The notes under the pieces are model-generated. The model was not told the origin of the DNA, did not search any database, and was given only the letters and a program-made list of their open reading frames with translations. A stretch of DNA of 64,000 nucleotides from Deinococcus piscis (lineage in GTDB: Bacteria > Deinococcota > Deinococci > Deinococcales > Deinococcaceae), in the NCBI RefSeq assembly GCF_014653275.1, contig NZ_BNAL01000009.1, positions 1 through 64,000 on the forward strand. The letters are read 5' to 3'. Position 1 is the stretch's first letter. The number at the start of each line of letters is the position of its first letter. This document shows positions 53,214 to 64,000 of this stretch, one piece after another. A program made the translations under genes and the position numbers.

Positions 53214-54053
53214 CTATACGGGCCGGAAGGTAGGCTCAGCCGCCAGAAAATGGTCCCAGGTGGCCGGGGTGCGCGGCAGGGCTTCGGCCTCGGTCCAGGC
53301 CCAGTAGGGCGTATACAAGCTGCGCGCAGTCAGCAGTTCTTGACGGAAAATCTCAGCACTCAGGCCAGTGCGCAGGTAGCCGCTCTCGCCAAAGCGCCGC
53401 AGGCTGCCCGCATGGTCATAATCCACCCGGACAATCCGGGGCTCCCAGCCACCTGGCCCCGACGTGAGCAGCAAGTAGGCGGCGCGGGGATCACCGTCGG
53501 CGGACACGCCTACCCCGCCGGTATTCAGCACCAACGTGTCGCCGCTGCGGTGCATGACCGGGCGGTGAATGTGTGACCCCACCAGCACCCGGTGCCCCCC
53601 CGACACTTGGCGCAGGCGCTCGGCGCTCATGCGGTCACTGAGGCCCTCGCGGTAGTTGTCCACCGTGCCGTGGGCAATGAGCACCTCCGGCAGTCCCTCC
53701 ACACGCACCACTTCCGAAAAAGCCCAGCCCTGCGGCACATACAGCAGTCCCGCCCGGTCCAGAGCTTCGGCATTCCAGGCGGTGGCTTCCCAGAAGGGGT
53801 CAGTGAACCAATCCGGCGGCAGGTCCTCTGAGCGCTCTTGCCACAGCCGCAGCAGATCGTCGTGGTTGCCCAGAATAAAGGTCACGTTCTCCCGCTCCAG
53901 CAGCTCCTGCATCACAGCGGCAGAGTCCGGGCCCCGGTTGACCAAGTCACCATTCACGATGACGCGGTCTACGCCGCGTGCCTCTATATCCCGCAGCACA
54001 GCCCGCAGGGCCTGGAGGTTGCCGTGTATATCTGCAATGACGGCAACATTCAT
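53214..54053 (-). CDS. Metallophosphoesterase family protein
   Basis: 279 residues. Metal ligands are in [13 protein letters not shown] near residue 4, [12 protein letters not shown] near residue 33, [10 protein letters not shown] near residue 60, and in the late [13 protein letters not shown] and [12 protein letters not shown] motifs. It is a calcineurin-like phosphatase or cyclic phosphodiesterase (YfcE/MJ0936-like), substrate unknown. The start ATG 54053 follows TACAAT with seven bases between on the minus strand, which excludes the ATG three codons upstream. It is divergent from plsY. Confidence 0.88.
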   Translation of the reverse strand: MNVAVIADIHGNLQALRAVLRDIEARGVDRVIVNGDLVNRGPDSAAVMQELLERENVTFILGNHDDLLRLWQERSEDLPPDWFTDPFWEATAWNAEALDRAGLLYVPQGWAFSEVVRVEGLPEVLIAHGTVDNYREGLSDRMSAERLRQVSGGHRVLVGSHIHRPVMHRSGDTLVLNTGGVGVSADGDPRAAYLLLTSGPGGWEPRIVRVDYDHAGSLRRFGESGYLRTGLSAEIFRQELLTARSLYTPYWAWTEAEALPRTPATWDHFLAAEPTFRPV

Positions 54054-54105
54054 ATTTAGCATTGTACGGTGGCCCAGTTAAGACATCTGTTGTACTCGGC
54101 ATGTT

Positions 54106-54111
54106 TAGAAT
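54106..54111 (+). promoter_or_regulatory. -10 box of leaderless plsY
   Basis: TAGAAT lies seven bases before GTG 54119. The ATG triplets at 54103 and 54110 lie before or in the box. Confidence 0.65.
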
Positions 54112-54118
54112 GTTCGTC

Positions 54119-54724
54119 GTGATTCCAAACCTGCTGATGGCTGCGCTGTGTTACCTGCTGGGCGCAGTGCCCGCTGCTACCTGGGTGGCCCGCTCACGTG
54201 GCGTGGATATTCGCACCGTGGGCAGCGGCAATTCCGGCGCGACCAACGTGCTGCGCTCGCTGGGCAAAGGCCCGGCAGCCTTCGTGGCGCTGTTTGACAT
54301 TCTCAAGGGCGTATTGGCCGTGACTCTGGCCCGCCTGGTGGGCCTGGAACCGGAGTGGGTGGCGCTATGCGGCGTGCTGGCCGTCATCGGGCACAACTTC
54401 AGCGTATTTCTGGGAGGGCGCGGGGGCAAAGGGGTCGCCACGTCGTTTGGCACGGTGGCTGCACTCTCGCCCGCCATCGGCTTTTTTGCATTCGTGCTGG
54501 CGATTTTTACCATGTGGCTGACCCGCTATGTTAGCGCGGGCAGCATCATTGGAGCCGCCGCCGTGCTGGCGCTGCTGGCCTTCAGCTACCTGGTGCAGTT
54601 GCCGCCGCCCTGGTACGGCACCGCCGCACTGACAGTGCTGGCCCTGCTGCTGATCTGGCAGCACCGCGACAACATCCGGCGGCTGACGGGCGGCACAGAG
54701 CGCCGATTGGGCGAAAAGGCCTGA
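54119..54724 (+). CDS. plsY: Glycerol-3-phosphate acyltransferase PlsY
   Basis: Transfers an acyl group from acyl-phosphate to glycerol 3-phosphate, the first step of phospholipid synthesis. The 201-residue protein has several membrane helices and the three PlsY motifs: [18 protein letters not shown] near residue 35, [21 protein letters not shown] near residue 91, and [10 protein letters not shown] near residue 136. Starting at GTG 54119 gives [18 protein letters not shown], which leads directly into helix 1. Confidence 0.93.
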   Translation: MIPNLLMAALCYLLGAVPAATWVARSRGVDIRTVGSGNSGATNVLRSLGKGPAAFVALFDILKGVLAVTLARLVGLEPEWVALCGVLAVIGHNFSVFLGGRGGKGVATSFGTVAALSPAIGFFAFVLAIFTMWLTRYVSAGSIIGAAAVLALLAFSYLVQLPPPWYGTAALTVLALLLIWQHRDNIRRLTGGTERRLGEKA

Positions 54725-54796
54725 AGACCCGGCTCACGGGCCGACACTGACCGGGCGCACCGTTTGGCAGGCCCAGAGGCTTTACCCTGACTCCCT

Positions 54797-55609
54797 ATGC
54801 CCGAACTGCCCGAAGTAGAAACCACCCGCCGCAAGATAGCCCCGCTGGTCACGGGCCGCACGGTTCTGGAAATCCAGCACCTCAACCCCGAAAAGTACCC
54901 GGACACCGAGCTGGCCCACGGACGTACCGTGCTGGAGCCGCAGCGCCGGGGCAAGTACCTGATTCTGCCGCTGGCCCAGGGAGACGCGGCTCCCGACCGC
55001 GAACTGATTGTGCATCTGGGGATGACCGGCGGCTTCCGGCTAGAAGAAGGCCCGCACACCCGGCTGACCCTGCGGCTCAGCGACGGCGCACTGTATTTCA
55101 ATGACCCCCGCCGCTTCGGCAAGGTGCGGGTGGTCCGCAGCGGCGATTACGGGGCACTGCCCACCCTGGCTGCGATGGGGCCTGAGCCGCTGGGCGAGGA
55201 GTTCGGTCTGGAGGAATTCACCCAGGCCGCCGCCCGCGCCGGGGCCGTCAAGCCCTGGCTCCTCAGCCAGCGGCCTGTGGCGGGCGTCGGCAACATCTAC
55301 GCCGACGAGGCGCTGTGGCGGGCCCGGATTCATCCGGCGCAGGGTCGCCTGAGCGAGGAGCAGGCGGCGCGGCTGCATGCGGCTGTCCGTGAAGTCATGC
55401 AAGAGGCGGTTGAACTGGGCGGCTCCAGCCTGGGGAACGGCGTCAGCAACTACCGCCAGCATGACGGCGACTGGGGTGGCTTTCAACTGCAGCACGCCGC
55501 CTACGGCCGGGGCGGGCAGCCCTGCCCCCGCTGCGGCACGCCTATCGAGAAGACGGTGCTAGGCCAGCGCGGCACCCACTTTTGCCCGCAGTGTCAGGTG
55601 CTGGAATAG
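54797..55609 (+). CDS. mutM: Formamidopyrimidine-DNA glycosylase (Fpg)
   Basis: Removes 8-oxoguanine and other oxidised purines. The 270-residue protein begins MPELPEVETTRRK, so Pro2 is the nucleophile and Glu3 and Glu6 are in place. Lys in QRRGKYL near residue 55 is the DNA-contact lysine, and GVGNIYADEALWRARIHP near residue 168 is the helix-two-turn-helix. The C-terminal zinc finger CPRCGTPIEKTVLGQRGTHFCPQC (two parts) ends the protein. TACCCT at 54783-54788 lies eight bases before the ATG. Confidence 0.96.
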   Translation: MPELPEVETTRRKIAPLVTGRTVLEIQHLNPEKYPDTELAHGRTVLEPQRRGKYLILPLAQGDAAPDRELIVHLGMTGGFRLEEGPHTRLTLRLSDGALYFNDPRRFGKVRVVRSGDYGALPTLAAMGPEPLGEEFGLEEFTQAAARAGAVKPWLLSQRPVAGVGNIYADEALWRARIHPAQGRLSEEQAARLHAAVREVMQEAVELGGSSLGNGVSNYRQHDGDWGGFQLQHAAYGRGGQPCPRCGTPIEKTVLGQRGTHFCPQCQVLE

Positions 55610-55628
55610 GCCGGAGTGGAGCTGGGTC

Positions 55629-55634
55629 TAGACT
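55629..55634 (+). promoter_or_regulatory. -10 box of leaderless gene at 55641
   Basis: TAGACT lies six bases before ATG 55641. Confidence 0.65.
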
Positions 55635-55640
55635 GACCCC

Positions 55641-56276
55641 ATGCCCCTGACTGCGCTGCTGCTGGCCTCCGCCCTGACGGCCCCTGCTCCCCCGGCTCCC
55701 CGCCCGGAAGACAGACTCTGGCCGAGCCGCGCCGAGTACCTGCGGGCCTGCTTTACGCCCAGGGCAACCGAGGACAACAGGACACCTGCCGCCGACCTCG
55801 GCGCCGGGCGCTCTGTTCAGGTGGTGCTGCCCAGCGAGTTACTGCGCGGCGACTGCCGACTGGACTACAGCGACCTGGGCGAATATGGCCGGCCCGGAAC
55901 GCCTGGGCGGGCCACGCGGCGCAGCACTATCCTGCACACCCTGGACTTGCTGGCTTCGGATGACCTTGCGGCGACCCCGACTGTAGGAGTCAACCTCTAT
56001 GCCGAGGCGAGCAGCGCGGGGGAGCCAGCCGCCTGGAACGCGGCCCTGCTGCTGCTGGATGCCCAGGGCCGCGAACTTGGCTGCATAAAGCCGCAGACTG
56101 GCATGGTGCGTTTCTTCCCGCATGGCGGTCAACAGGCCGGTGGCCTGGGCCTGAGCAGTCTCGTCTTCCGCGAGCTGCCGCGTCCGTTGGTCCGGCAAGC
56201 GGCGCAATTGTTGGTCGAGGTGAACTGGGGCGGCGAAGTGAAGCGCTATCCCCTGGAAGACGTGCTACAGCGCTAA
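55641..56276 (+). CDS. Secreted hypothetical protein
   Basis: 211 residues. A short N-terminal hydrophobic segment (PLTALLLASALTAPAPPAP) looks like a signal peptide cleaved after an Ala, so the protein is probably exported. Three cysteines (in LRACFTPR, RGDCRLDY and LGCIKPQ) could form a disulfide. No family is recognised. Its stop codon TAA is also the first half of the -10 box of pdxH. Confidence 0.6.
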   Translation: MPLTALLLASALTAPAPPAPRPEDRLWPSRAEYLRACFTPRATEDNRTPAADLGAGRSVQVVLPSELLRGDCRLDYSDLGEYGRPGTPGRATRRSTILHTLDLLASDDLAATPTVGVNLYAEASSAGEPAAWNAALLLLDAQGRELGCIKPQTGMVRFFPHGGQQAGGLGLSSLVFRELPRPLVRQAAQLLVEVNWGGEVKRYPLEDVLQR

Positions 56277-56279
56277 ACT
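56274..56279 (+). promoter_or_regulatory. -10 box of leaderless pdxH, built from the upstream stop codon
   Basis: TAAACT lies six bases before ATG 56286, and its TAA is the stop codon of the preceding gene. Confidence 0.6.
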
Positions 56280-56285
56280 GGCCGC

Positions 56286-56936
56286 ATGACCGACCTCACC
56301 GACCTGCGCCTGTCGTACACCCGCGCCGCCCTGAGCCGCAGTGAGATGAACCCCGACCCCGCCGCGCAGTTCAGCGAATGGCTGGGGGCCGCCCTCAAGG
56401 ACGACCAGCTGGCCGAGCCTTATGCGTTCTCGCTGGCCACCGCCGACGCGCAGGGCCAGCCCAGCGTACGGACCTTGCTGCTGCGCGGGGTGGATGAAGC
56501 GGGTCATCTGAGCTTTTATACCGGCTACGAGTCGGAAAAGGGCCGAGCGCTGACCGAGAATCCCAGAGCTGAGATGGTGTTCTTCTGGCCTTCGCTGGAG
56601 CAGCAGGTGCGGGTACGCGGCAGCGTGGAGCGGCTGGGCGAGGCGGCCAGCACCGGGTATTTCCACCAACGACCCCGCGAGAGCCAGCTCGCCGCGCATG
56701 CCAGCACGCCGCAAAGTGCGCCCATCGCCAGCCGCGCCGCGCTGGAAGCCCAGTTCGCTGCGCTGCATGAACGGTTCGCCGGTCAGGACGTGCCCAGGCC
56801 CGACTTCTGGGGCGGCTTCCGACTGGTGCCGGAGCGCTGGGAATTCTGGCAGGGCCGCCCCAACCGCATGCATGACCGGCTGGTGTACACCCGCTCACCA
56901 CAGGGCAGCTGGCAACTGGAACGGCTGATGCCCTAG
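56286..56936 (+). CDS. pdxH: Pyridoxamine 5'-phosphate oxidase
   Basis: FMN enzyme that oxidises pyridoxine or pyridoxamine 5'-phosphate to pyridoxal 5'-phosphate. The 216-residue protein has [17 protein letters not shown] near residue 21, [27 protein letters not shown] near residue 58, [15 protein letters not shown] near residue 127, and the C-terminal [15 protein letters not shown]. All are standard. PLP supply would serve the aminotransferase in this window and many others. Confidence 0.95.
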   Translation: MTDLTDLRLSYTRAALSRSEMNPDPAAQFSEWLGAALKDDQLAEPYAFSLATADAQGQPSVRTLLLRGVDEAGHLSFYTGYESEKGRALTENPRAEMVFFWPSLEQQVRVRGSVERLGEAASTGYFHQRPRESQLAAHASTPQSAPIASRAALEAQFAALHERFAGQDVPRPDFWGGFRLVPERWEFWQGRPNRMHDRLVYTRSPQGSWQLERLMP

Positions 56937-56997
56937 CTCACCTGGGAAACTCCGGCCCACTCCACTGCGTATCAGTGAGCAGGAGGACACACAGCTG

Positions 56998-57519
56998 ATG
57001 GATTTTTACCTTCTCGCCCTCATTGTAGGAGGCGGCTTGGTGTTGCTGTCGCTGCTGGGCGGCCACGACACAGACGCCGGGGACCTGCCCACGGACCCAC
57101 ACGCCGAAGCGGGCGACCTGGCTTCATGGTTTTCGATGCGGGCGCTGGTTTCGTTCGCGGCCTTTTTCGGGCTGGCAGGGGTGCTGGGCGGCTGGCTGGG
57201 CCTGAGCAGCACCGCGCAGCTGCTGACCGCCCTGGTCACTGGCCTGCTGGCAGGGGCCATCACGGCTTATACCTTCCGGCTGGCCCGCCGACACGGCAAT
57301 GTTTCGTTCGAGGCGGCCACGTTGGTGGGCCGGGTCGGGCAGGTCACCGTCCCGCTGGCCCCTGGACGGCCTGGACGTGTGCTGCTGGAAGTGGGCGCAG
57401 GCACCGAACAGATGACAGCCCGCAGTGATATTCCGCTGGGCGCTGGACAGCACGTCATCGTGACCGCCCAGGACGGCGGCGTGCTGGAGGTCCAGCCCTG
57501 GGACACCCTGCAGCCCTGA
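56998..57519 (+). CDS. NfeD-like membrane protein
   Basis: 173 residues. Three hydrophobic helices (near residues 3-22, 42-64 and 70-92) are followed by a C-terminal OB-fold domain (LVGRVGQVTVPLAPGRPGRVLLEVG, then QHVIVTAQDGGVLEVQP). This is the short NfeD form that accompanies flotillins (YuaF-YuaG in B. subtilis), and a flotillin gene follows 55 bases later. AGGAGG lies 11 bases before the ATG. Confidence 0.85.
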   Translation: MDFYLLALIVGGGLVLLSLLGGHDTDAGDLPTDPHAEAGDLASWFSMRALVSFAAFFGLAGVLGGWLGLSSTAQLLTALVTGLLAGAITAYTFRLARRHGNVSFEAATLVGRVGQVTVPLAPGRPGRVLLEVGAGTEQMTARSDIPLGAGQHVIVTAQDGGVLEVQPWDTLQP

Positions 57520-57574
57520 GCCTGCCTCTGCCCGTTTCCCTTCTACGCTTCCCCTCATCCCCCCGGAGGACACT

Positions 57575-59095
57575 ATGATTCCCACCCTGATTGTCGGCGG
57601 CCTGACCCTTATCGCCATCATTATCCTGCTGGTCCTGATCCAGACCATGCTGATCGTGGTGCCCCCCAACCGTGTCCTGGTGATTTCGGGCCGCAGCCGC
57701 TCCACAGCCAGCGGCGATCAGGTCGGCTACCGCGTGATTCGCGGCGGGCGGGCCTTCCGCATTCCCTTGCTGGAAAAGGCCAGCTGGATGGACCTGACCA
57801 CCATTCCGCTGGACCTGAGCATCGAAAACGCCTACTCCAAGGGCGGCATCCCGCTACGAATTCACGCTGTGGCGAACGTGAAAGTGAACGCCAACGAGCC
57901 GCAGCTGTCCAACGCCATTGAGCGCTTTTTGGATGTGCCGCGTGAGCAGCTGACCGGCATCGTGCGCGACACGCTGGAAGGCAACCTGCGCGGCGTGGTG
58001 GCTACGCTGACCCCCGAAGAAATCAACGAGGACCGGCTGCGCTTTGCCGAGGCACTGATGGAAGAAGCTGAGCACGACCTGGCCAGCCTCGGTATCCGGC
58101 TGGATACGCTCAAGATTCAGAACGTGACCGACGAGAGCGGCTACCTGGACTCGATTGGTCGCCGCCAGACCGCCGAGGTGCTCAAAGAAGCCCGCATTGC
58201 AGAGGCCAACCGCAACGCCGAAGCCAGCGAAGTGGAAGCCCAGGCCAAGCAGCGCGCCACCATCGCCCAGACCATCTCCGAGCAGGCGATTTTGGAGCGG
58301 CAGACCGAGCTGCGGATTCGCCGCGCCGAGCTGGAAGCGCAGTCGGCGGCCCGCGAGAATGAAGCTCAGGTGTCTGCCGAGCGGGCCAAAGTCACCGCCG
58401 AGCAGCAGCTGGAAGAGGAGCGCATCATCCTGAACCAAAAGCGCCTGGAAGCCGACATCGTGGCCCCCGCCCGCGCCCGCCGCGAGGCCGAATTGCTCAA
58501 AGCCCAGGCCGAGGCTGCGCCCATCATCGAAGAAGGTCGCGCCCGCGCCGAGGCCGTGCGTCAGGTGATTGCCGCCTTTGCCGAAGCTGGCCCAGACGCC
58601 GAGCGCGCCTACGTGCTGAACATGCTGCCCTCGATTGTGGACACCTTCGCTGAGAGCGTGAAAGCGGTGGACATTGACCGGATCACCGTGATTGACTCGG
58701 GCGACGGCAAAGCCACCCAGAGCGCCATGCAGACGCTGCCACGGGGCGTGATTGGCCTGGTAGAGCAGGTGGAGACGGCCACCGGCGTGAACCTGCTGGG
58801 CCTGCTGCGTGACAGCGGCAGAACTGCTCAGGGCGCAGGCTTTGGCCCAGACCGGGGCCCACAGGGGGGCGGGAGTGGTGAGCGGCCTCAGGCTCCGGTT
58901 CCTCCAGTGTCTGCGCCGCCAGCTCCCGTCACCCCGCCCATGCCCTCTGAGCCTGCGCCTATTGCACCGGCCCGCACCCTGGCAGACCGCGTGTCAGGGG
59001 GGCGGCACGCTGAGGCCCCAGCCACAGCCACGGTGGAACCAGCGCCGCCCAGCGTGGTGTTGCGCCGGGGTGAAGAGAAGAATCCCTTGCAATAG
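57575..59095 (+). CDS. Flotillin-like SPFH protein
   Basis: 506 residues. An N-terminal membrane helix (LIVGGLTLIAIIILLVLIQT) precedes the SPFH/band 7 domain (residues 30-190). Long Glu/Ala/Arg-rich coiled coil follows (residues 195-330), then a C-terminal Pro-rich tail from about residue 430 (PPVSAPPAPVTPPMPSEPAP). This is the FloT/YqiK layout; such proteins organise ordered membrane regions and hold together membrane complexes. GGAGG precedes the ATG. The NfeD partner is directly upstream. Confidence 0.9.
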   Translation: MIPTLIVGGLTLIAIIILLVLIQTMLIVVPPNRVLVISGRSRSTASGDQVGYRVIRGGRAFRIPLLEKASWMDLTTIPLDLSIENAYSKGGIPLRIHAVANVKVNANEPQLSNAIERFLDVPREQLTGIVRDTLEGNLRGVVATLTPEEINEDRLRFAEALMEEAEHDLASLGIRLDTLKIQNVTDESGYLDSIGRRQTAEVLKEARIAEANRNAEASEVEAQAKQRATIAQTISEQAILERQTELRIRRAELEAQSAARENEAQVSAERAKVTAEQQLEEERIILNQKRLEADIVAPARARREAELLKAQAEAAPIIEEGRARAEAVRQVIAAFAEAGPDAERAYVLNMLPSIVDTFAESVKAVDIDRITVIDSGDGKATQSAMQTLPRGVIGLVEQVETATGVNLLGLLRDSGRTAQGAGFGPDRGPQGGGSGERPQAPVPPVSAPPAPVTPPMPSEPAPIAPARTLADRVSGGRHAEAPATATVEPAPPSVVLRRGEEKNPLQ

Positions 59096-59106
59096 CAGAG
59101 CCAGTG

Positions 59107-59148
59107 CCTGAACACCCCGCACTCGTTACCAGAGGCGGGGTGTTCAGG
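59107..59148 (+). terminator. Terminator after the flotillin gene
   Basis: CCTGAACACCCCGC (59107-59120) and GCGGGGTGTTCAGG (59135-59148) form a perfect 14-pair stem with a 14-base loop. Only TT follows, so termination may be inefficient. Confidence 0.75.
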
Positions 59149-59206
59149 TTGCCACCTTGCACATCCCGGGCCCCAGCCCGGCAGTCAGCAGCGCCGCCAC
59201 CGCCTG

Positions 59207-59212
59207 TAGACT
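59207..59212 (+). promoter_or_regulatory. -10 box of leaderless polA
   Basis: TAGACT lies six bases before ATG 59219. Confidence 0.7.
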
Positions 59213-59218
59213 GGCCGC

Positions 59219-61888
<2,670 letters not shown>

Positions 61889-61891
61889 GGG

Positions 61892-62431
61892 ATGCACAAA
61901 AGGAGATATGAAGGCGGGGATGCCCTGGGCAAGCCCGCCAGACTGCACGCCGCCTACCCGCTGGCCCTGCTGCTGACCTGGGTCATCCACGACACCGAGG
62001 AGCTGCGCGACCTGCGAACCTTTGAGCCGCCAGTGCGGGTGCCATTCTCCAGGGAGGCGGCTCAGGAACACATGAACCGTGGCGTGAAGGTGATGGGCGG
62101 CATGATGCTGGCCCTGGCCGGAGTGGGCACGGTGAGCGGCGGGCGGCATGCCCTGTTCCGCGCTGCCGTGCGGGCCAATGTGTTCCATGCTCTGTGGCAT
62201 ATAGGGGCCACCGCCGCGCTGGGCCGCAAGACGCCGGGGGTCTGGACGGCGGCTGGCCTGGTCCTGCCTGCCACGCTGCTGACCGAACGTGCCCTGGGCC
62301 GCGCAAAAGTGCCGCCGCCACCTGCCGGGTCGCTGGCCCTGTTTCCAGCGGCTCTGGTCACGGCCCATACGCTGGCCTGGGCCTGGGGGCGGACATCTGC
62401 CCGGCAGGGAGATGACAGCATGGGGGCATGA
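61892..62431 (+). CDS. HXXEE domain membrane protein
   Basis: About 179 residues. The segment YPLALLLTWVIHDTEELRDL near residue 22 carries the HxxEE motif (HDTEE) that names this family of small multi-pass membrane proteins. RANVFHALWHIGATAALGRKTPGVWTAA near residue 92 is also typical. Function is unknown. The start three bases after the polA stop has only a weak ribosome binding site, and the first 15 residues are uncertain. It overlaps the next gene by ATGA. Confidence 0.72.
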   Translation: MHKRRYEGGDALGKPARLHAAYPLALLLTWVIHDTEELRDLRTFEPPVRVPFSREAAQEHMNRGVKVMGGMMLALAGVGTVSGGRHALFRAAVRANVFHALWHIGATAALGRKTPGVWTAAGLVLPATLLTERALGRAKVPPPPAGSLALFPAALVTAHTLAWAWGRTSARQGDDSMGA

Positions 62432-62634
62432 CACAGAACATGGGCAAGATGGACCGCAGCCTCCGCAGCGTGGTGGGAGGAGCTGCGCTCGCCGCCGCTC
62501 TGGGCACCCGGGGGGCCGCCCGCTTCGGGCTGCTGGGCGTTGGCGCCCTCATGCTGGGCACGGCGAGTACGGGCCACTGCCCCGCCTACGTGCCGCTGGA
62601 CCTGGACACGCGGGAGACCAAGCAGCAGAGCTAA
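62428..62634 (+). CDS. DUF2892 small membrane protein
   Basis: 68 residues. Two short hydrophobic stretches (LRSVVGGAALAAALG and FGLLGVGALMLGTASTG) are followed by GHCPAYVPLDLDT, matching the DUF2892 / YgaP transmembrane pattern with its single CP motif. The domain is also found on rhodanese proteins. It is coupled to the HXXEE gene by ATGA. Confidence 0.78.
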   Translation: MTQNMGKMDRSLRSVVGGAALAAALGTRGAARFGLLGVGALMLGTASTGHCPAYVPLDLDTRETKQQS

Positions 62635-62648
62635 AGGCGCCCCAGGAC

Positions 62649-63419
62649 TCAGTTCAGCCGCTCACGCAACTCTGCCAGCGTCGGCACGGGCGGCGTACGG
62701 AAGCCATTTTCAGTCACCTCTACGGCTTGCCCCGCCTGCGCCTCCAAGATGACAGTCATCCCCCCTTCAGCGCGGCCCTTATGCAGCAGCGGCTGACTGG
62801 AAGGGTAAACTGCGGCGGCGTATCTCCATCCATCCGGCTCGCCCACGCGGCCAAAAAAGACGGTGTTCCACTCATCCAGGCGCAGGGGCAACGACCTGAA
62901 GCTCATGCCGTGCCCCCCCTGCGCGGTTGGCGGACAGGGGATAGGTTTGTCTACGGTCACCACACCCCGGCCCGCCAGCGGCGCGCCTTTGGGGGTCAAG
63001 CTGGCGCGCAGGGCATAAAAGCAGAGGTTGATGCCATTTCCTTCCCGCTGCACCTGCCCTACGGTCCACTCCTCGCGGTAACGGGCCGAGGCGGGTGGCT
63101 TGCCACTGTAGGCATTGTTCAGCATCCCCACCACATCTTCGGCAATGCCTATGTTGCTCAGCCCCGTGCTGTCCACCTGTACGCTGACAGCAGTCTGGGT
63201 GCCCTTAGGATAGGTAAGAGTTACGCTCTGAATTGGCCCAAGTTGCCAGCGCTGCGGCCCCCTTTCCTCTACCCCTTCACGCCACTCTTTCAGCACCGCT
63301 TCACCCGGTTCGCCCCACTCCAAATCTCCCCTGTCCAGCAGGGGCTGACAGGCGGTGAGCGCAGCGCCCAGGAGTGCCGCCAGGCACAGAGTCAGTGCCG
63401 AGGACGGGCGCCCCTTCAT
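62649..63419 (-). CDS. Hypothetical lipoprotein
   Basis: 256 residues. The signal KGRPSSALTLCLAALLGA leads to the lipobox LTAC, so the mature protein would be lipid-anchored at Cys24 or near it. The rest is soluble with possible beta strands, no known family. ATG 63419 overlaps the amidase stop (ATGA) and places the signal at the N-terminus, so the frame open to 63467 is not used. It ends 14 bases from the convergent DUF2892 gene. Confidence 0.68.
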   Translation of the reverse strand: MKGRPSSALTLCLAALLGAALTACQPLLDRGDLEWGEPGEAVLKEWREGVEERGPQRWQLGPIQSVTLTYPKGTQTAVSVQVDSTGLSNIGIAEDVVGMLNNAYSGKPPASARYREEWTVGQVQREGNGINLCFYALRASLTPKGAPLAGRGVVTVDKPIPCPPTAQGGHGMSFRSLPLRLDEWNTVFFGRVGEPDGWRYAAAVYPSSQPLLHKGRAEGGMTVILEAQAGQAVEVTENGFRTPPVPTLAELRERLN

Positions 63420-64000
63420 CCGGCCAGCTCCCGCACCAGCCCCAGCAAGCGGGCGTCCCCCTCCCAAGGAGCCACCAGCTGCACGCCCAGCCAGTCCATG
63501 TCCGAAGGCAGCGCCACCGCAGGCGCACCCAGCATGGAAAAGGGAGCCGTCAGCCGCAGCGCAGCGGGGCGGATGTTGGCCGGGCCGCCCGCCAAAGCGA
63601 CTTCTTCTACGCCCACGCGGGGCGGGCGGCAGGGCACGGCAGGAGCCAGAATCAGGTCACAGGCGCTGAACAGCTCAGCCAGCAGAGCGCGGTACTCCCC
63701 GCGCCGAGTGTAGGCGGCCTGCACTTCAGCGTCCGTCAGGGCCTGGCCCGCCCGGAGCTTGTCCAGAATCTCCGGGCTGAAGCCGGGGTCAGCCTGGGCC
63801 AGGGCAGAGGCGTGAACCTGGGCGGCCTCGTGGCCCACGATGGGGCTGTAAGCGTCCAGCATGTCGGGCAGCTGAACCGGCTGCAACGCGGCCCCCAGCG
63901 CCTCCAGCCGCCGCGCCATGCCCGTCAAGGCCCGCGACGCGTCCTCATCCAGCCAGCGTTCAGGGTGCCAGACCCCGACCCGCAACCCGGCCCAGCTCTG
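63416..64000 (-). CDS. Amidase signature family protein, C-terminal part (runs off the window)
   Basis: About 195 residues of a protein whose start lies beyond the right edge: the frame is open to the last base and reads QSWAGLRVGVWHPER at the boundary. The C-terminal amidase features LFSACDLILAPAVPCRPPRVG, LTAPFSMLGAPAVALPSDMDWLGVQLVAPWEGDARLL (two parts) and VRELAG are clear. The Ser-cisSer-Lys triad would lie in the missing part. Substrate cannot be assigned, and it is not clearly GatA. It is translationally coupled to the lipoprotein gene. Confidence 0.82.
   Translation of the reverse strand, partial: QSWAGLRVGVWHPERWLDEDASRALTGMARRLEALGAALQPVQLPDMLDAYSPIVGHEAAQVHASALAQADPGFSPEILDKLRAGQALTDAEVQAAYTRRGEYRALLAELFSACDLILAPAVPCRPPRVGVEEVALAGGPANIRPAALRLTAPFSMLGAPAVALPSDMDWLGVQLVAPWEGDARLLGLVRELAG

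Overview
This is a gene-dense, GC-rich chromosomal segment of a Deinococcus species. The genus assignment rests on the overall gene set (RecF, PolA, Mn-SodA, an archaeal-type aspartyl-tRNA synthetase, a TilS-TadA fusion) and on the very frequent promoter layout in which a TANNNT -10 box lies 6-8 bases upstream of an ATG or GTG, the signature of leaderless mRNAs known in Deinococcus. I see no rRNA, tRNA, CRISPR array, insertion sequence or prophage. The species cannot be read from the sequence.

Layout. 0-4 kb: a TrmH/SpoU rRNA methyltransferase (-), then a DUF1622 protein, a 3-hydroxyisobutyrate-dehydrogenase-like enzyme, a DegV protein and an ArgC-like protein that has lost its catalytic cysteine. 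4-5.5 kb: an archaeal-type AspRS (aspS2) preceded by what looks like a complete amino-acid attenuator: promoter, leaderless 12-residue peptide with Asn-Asn-Asn-Asp-Asp codons, and a strong intrinsic terminator. 5.6-13 kb: a membrane-anchored unknown, an inositol-phosphatase-family enzyme, recF-dciA, a MogA/MoaB protein, a membrane unknown, and ccdA-ccmA-ccmB for cytochrome c biogenesis. 13-23.6 kb: asd, phoH, sodA, two small unknowns and a broken gene, hemB with a phosphatase and an IsdG-like monooxygenase, sdhCDAB, and mnmA. 23.6-35.5 kb: a TetR regulator, an AcuI-type reductase, an S1-domain protein, aroA, a membrane gene broken by a stop codon, a saccharopine-dehydrogenase-like enzyme divergent from a class Ic aminotransferase, a DUF4258 protein behind a possible attenuator, a DoxX protein, YchJ, gltX and a polyprenyl synthase.

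35.5-48.2 kb: the cell-division operon ftsE-ftsX-envC-like (-), a CtpA protease, a dicarboxylate symporter with a long 5' leader, a metallo-hydrolase with a small partner, a DUF4388 protein, a decayed methyltransferase, then a valine T-box riboswitch (specifier GUC, UGGU bulge, competing antiterminator and terminator) that controls a frameshifted Nudix gene and valS. 48.2-64 kb: a low-GC orphan gene, a DUF5694 protein, a P-loop kinase, the TilS-TadA fusion, an Lrp regulator, two small-molecule or stress enzymes, plsY, mutM, a secreted unknown, pdxH, an NfeD-flotillin pair, polA, two small membrane genes, a lipoprotein, and the 3' part of an amidase running off the edge.

Common threads. Three aminoacyl-tRNA synthetases are present and two carry different attenuation systems: a ribosome-stalling leader peptide for Asn/Asp and a tRNA-sensing T-box for Val. 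tRNA modification (TilS-TadA, MnmA) and DNA maintenance (RecF, DciA, MutM, PolA) are well represented. Four genes are visibly broken. About thirty genes begin with a leaderless start, which moves several starts downstream of the longest reading frame.
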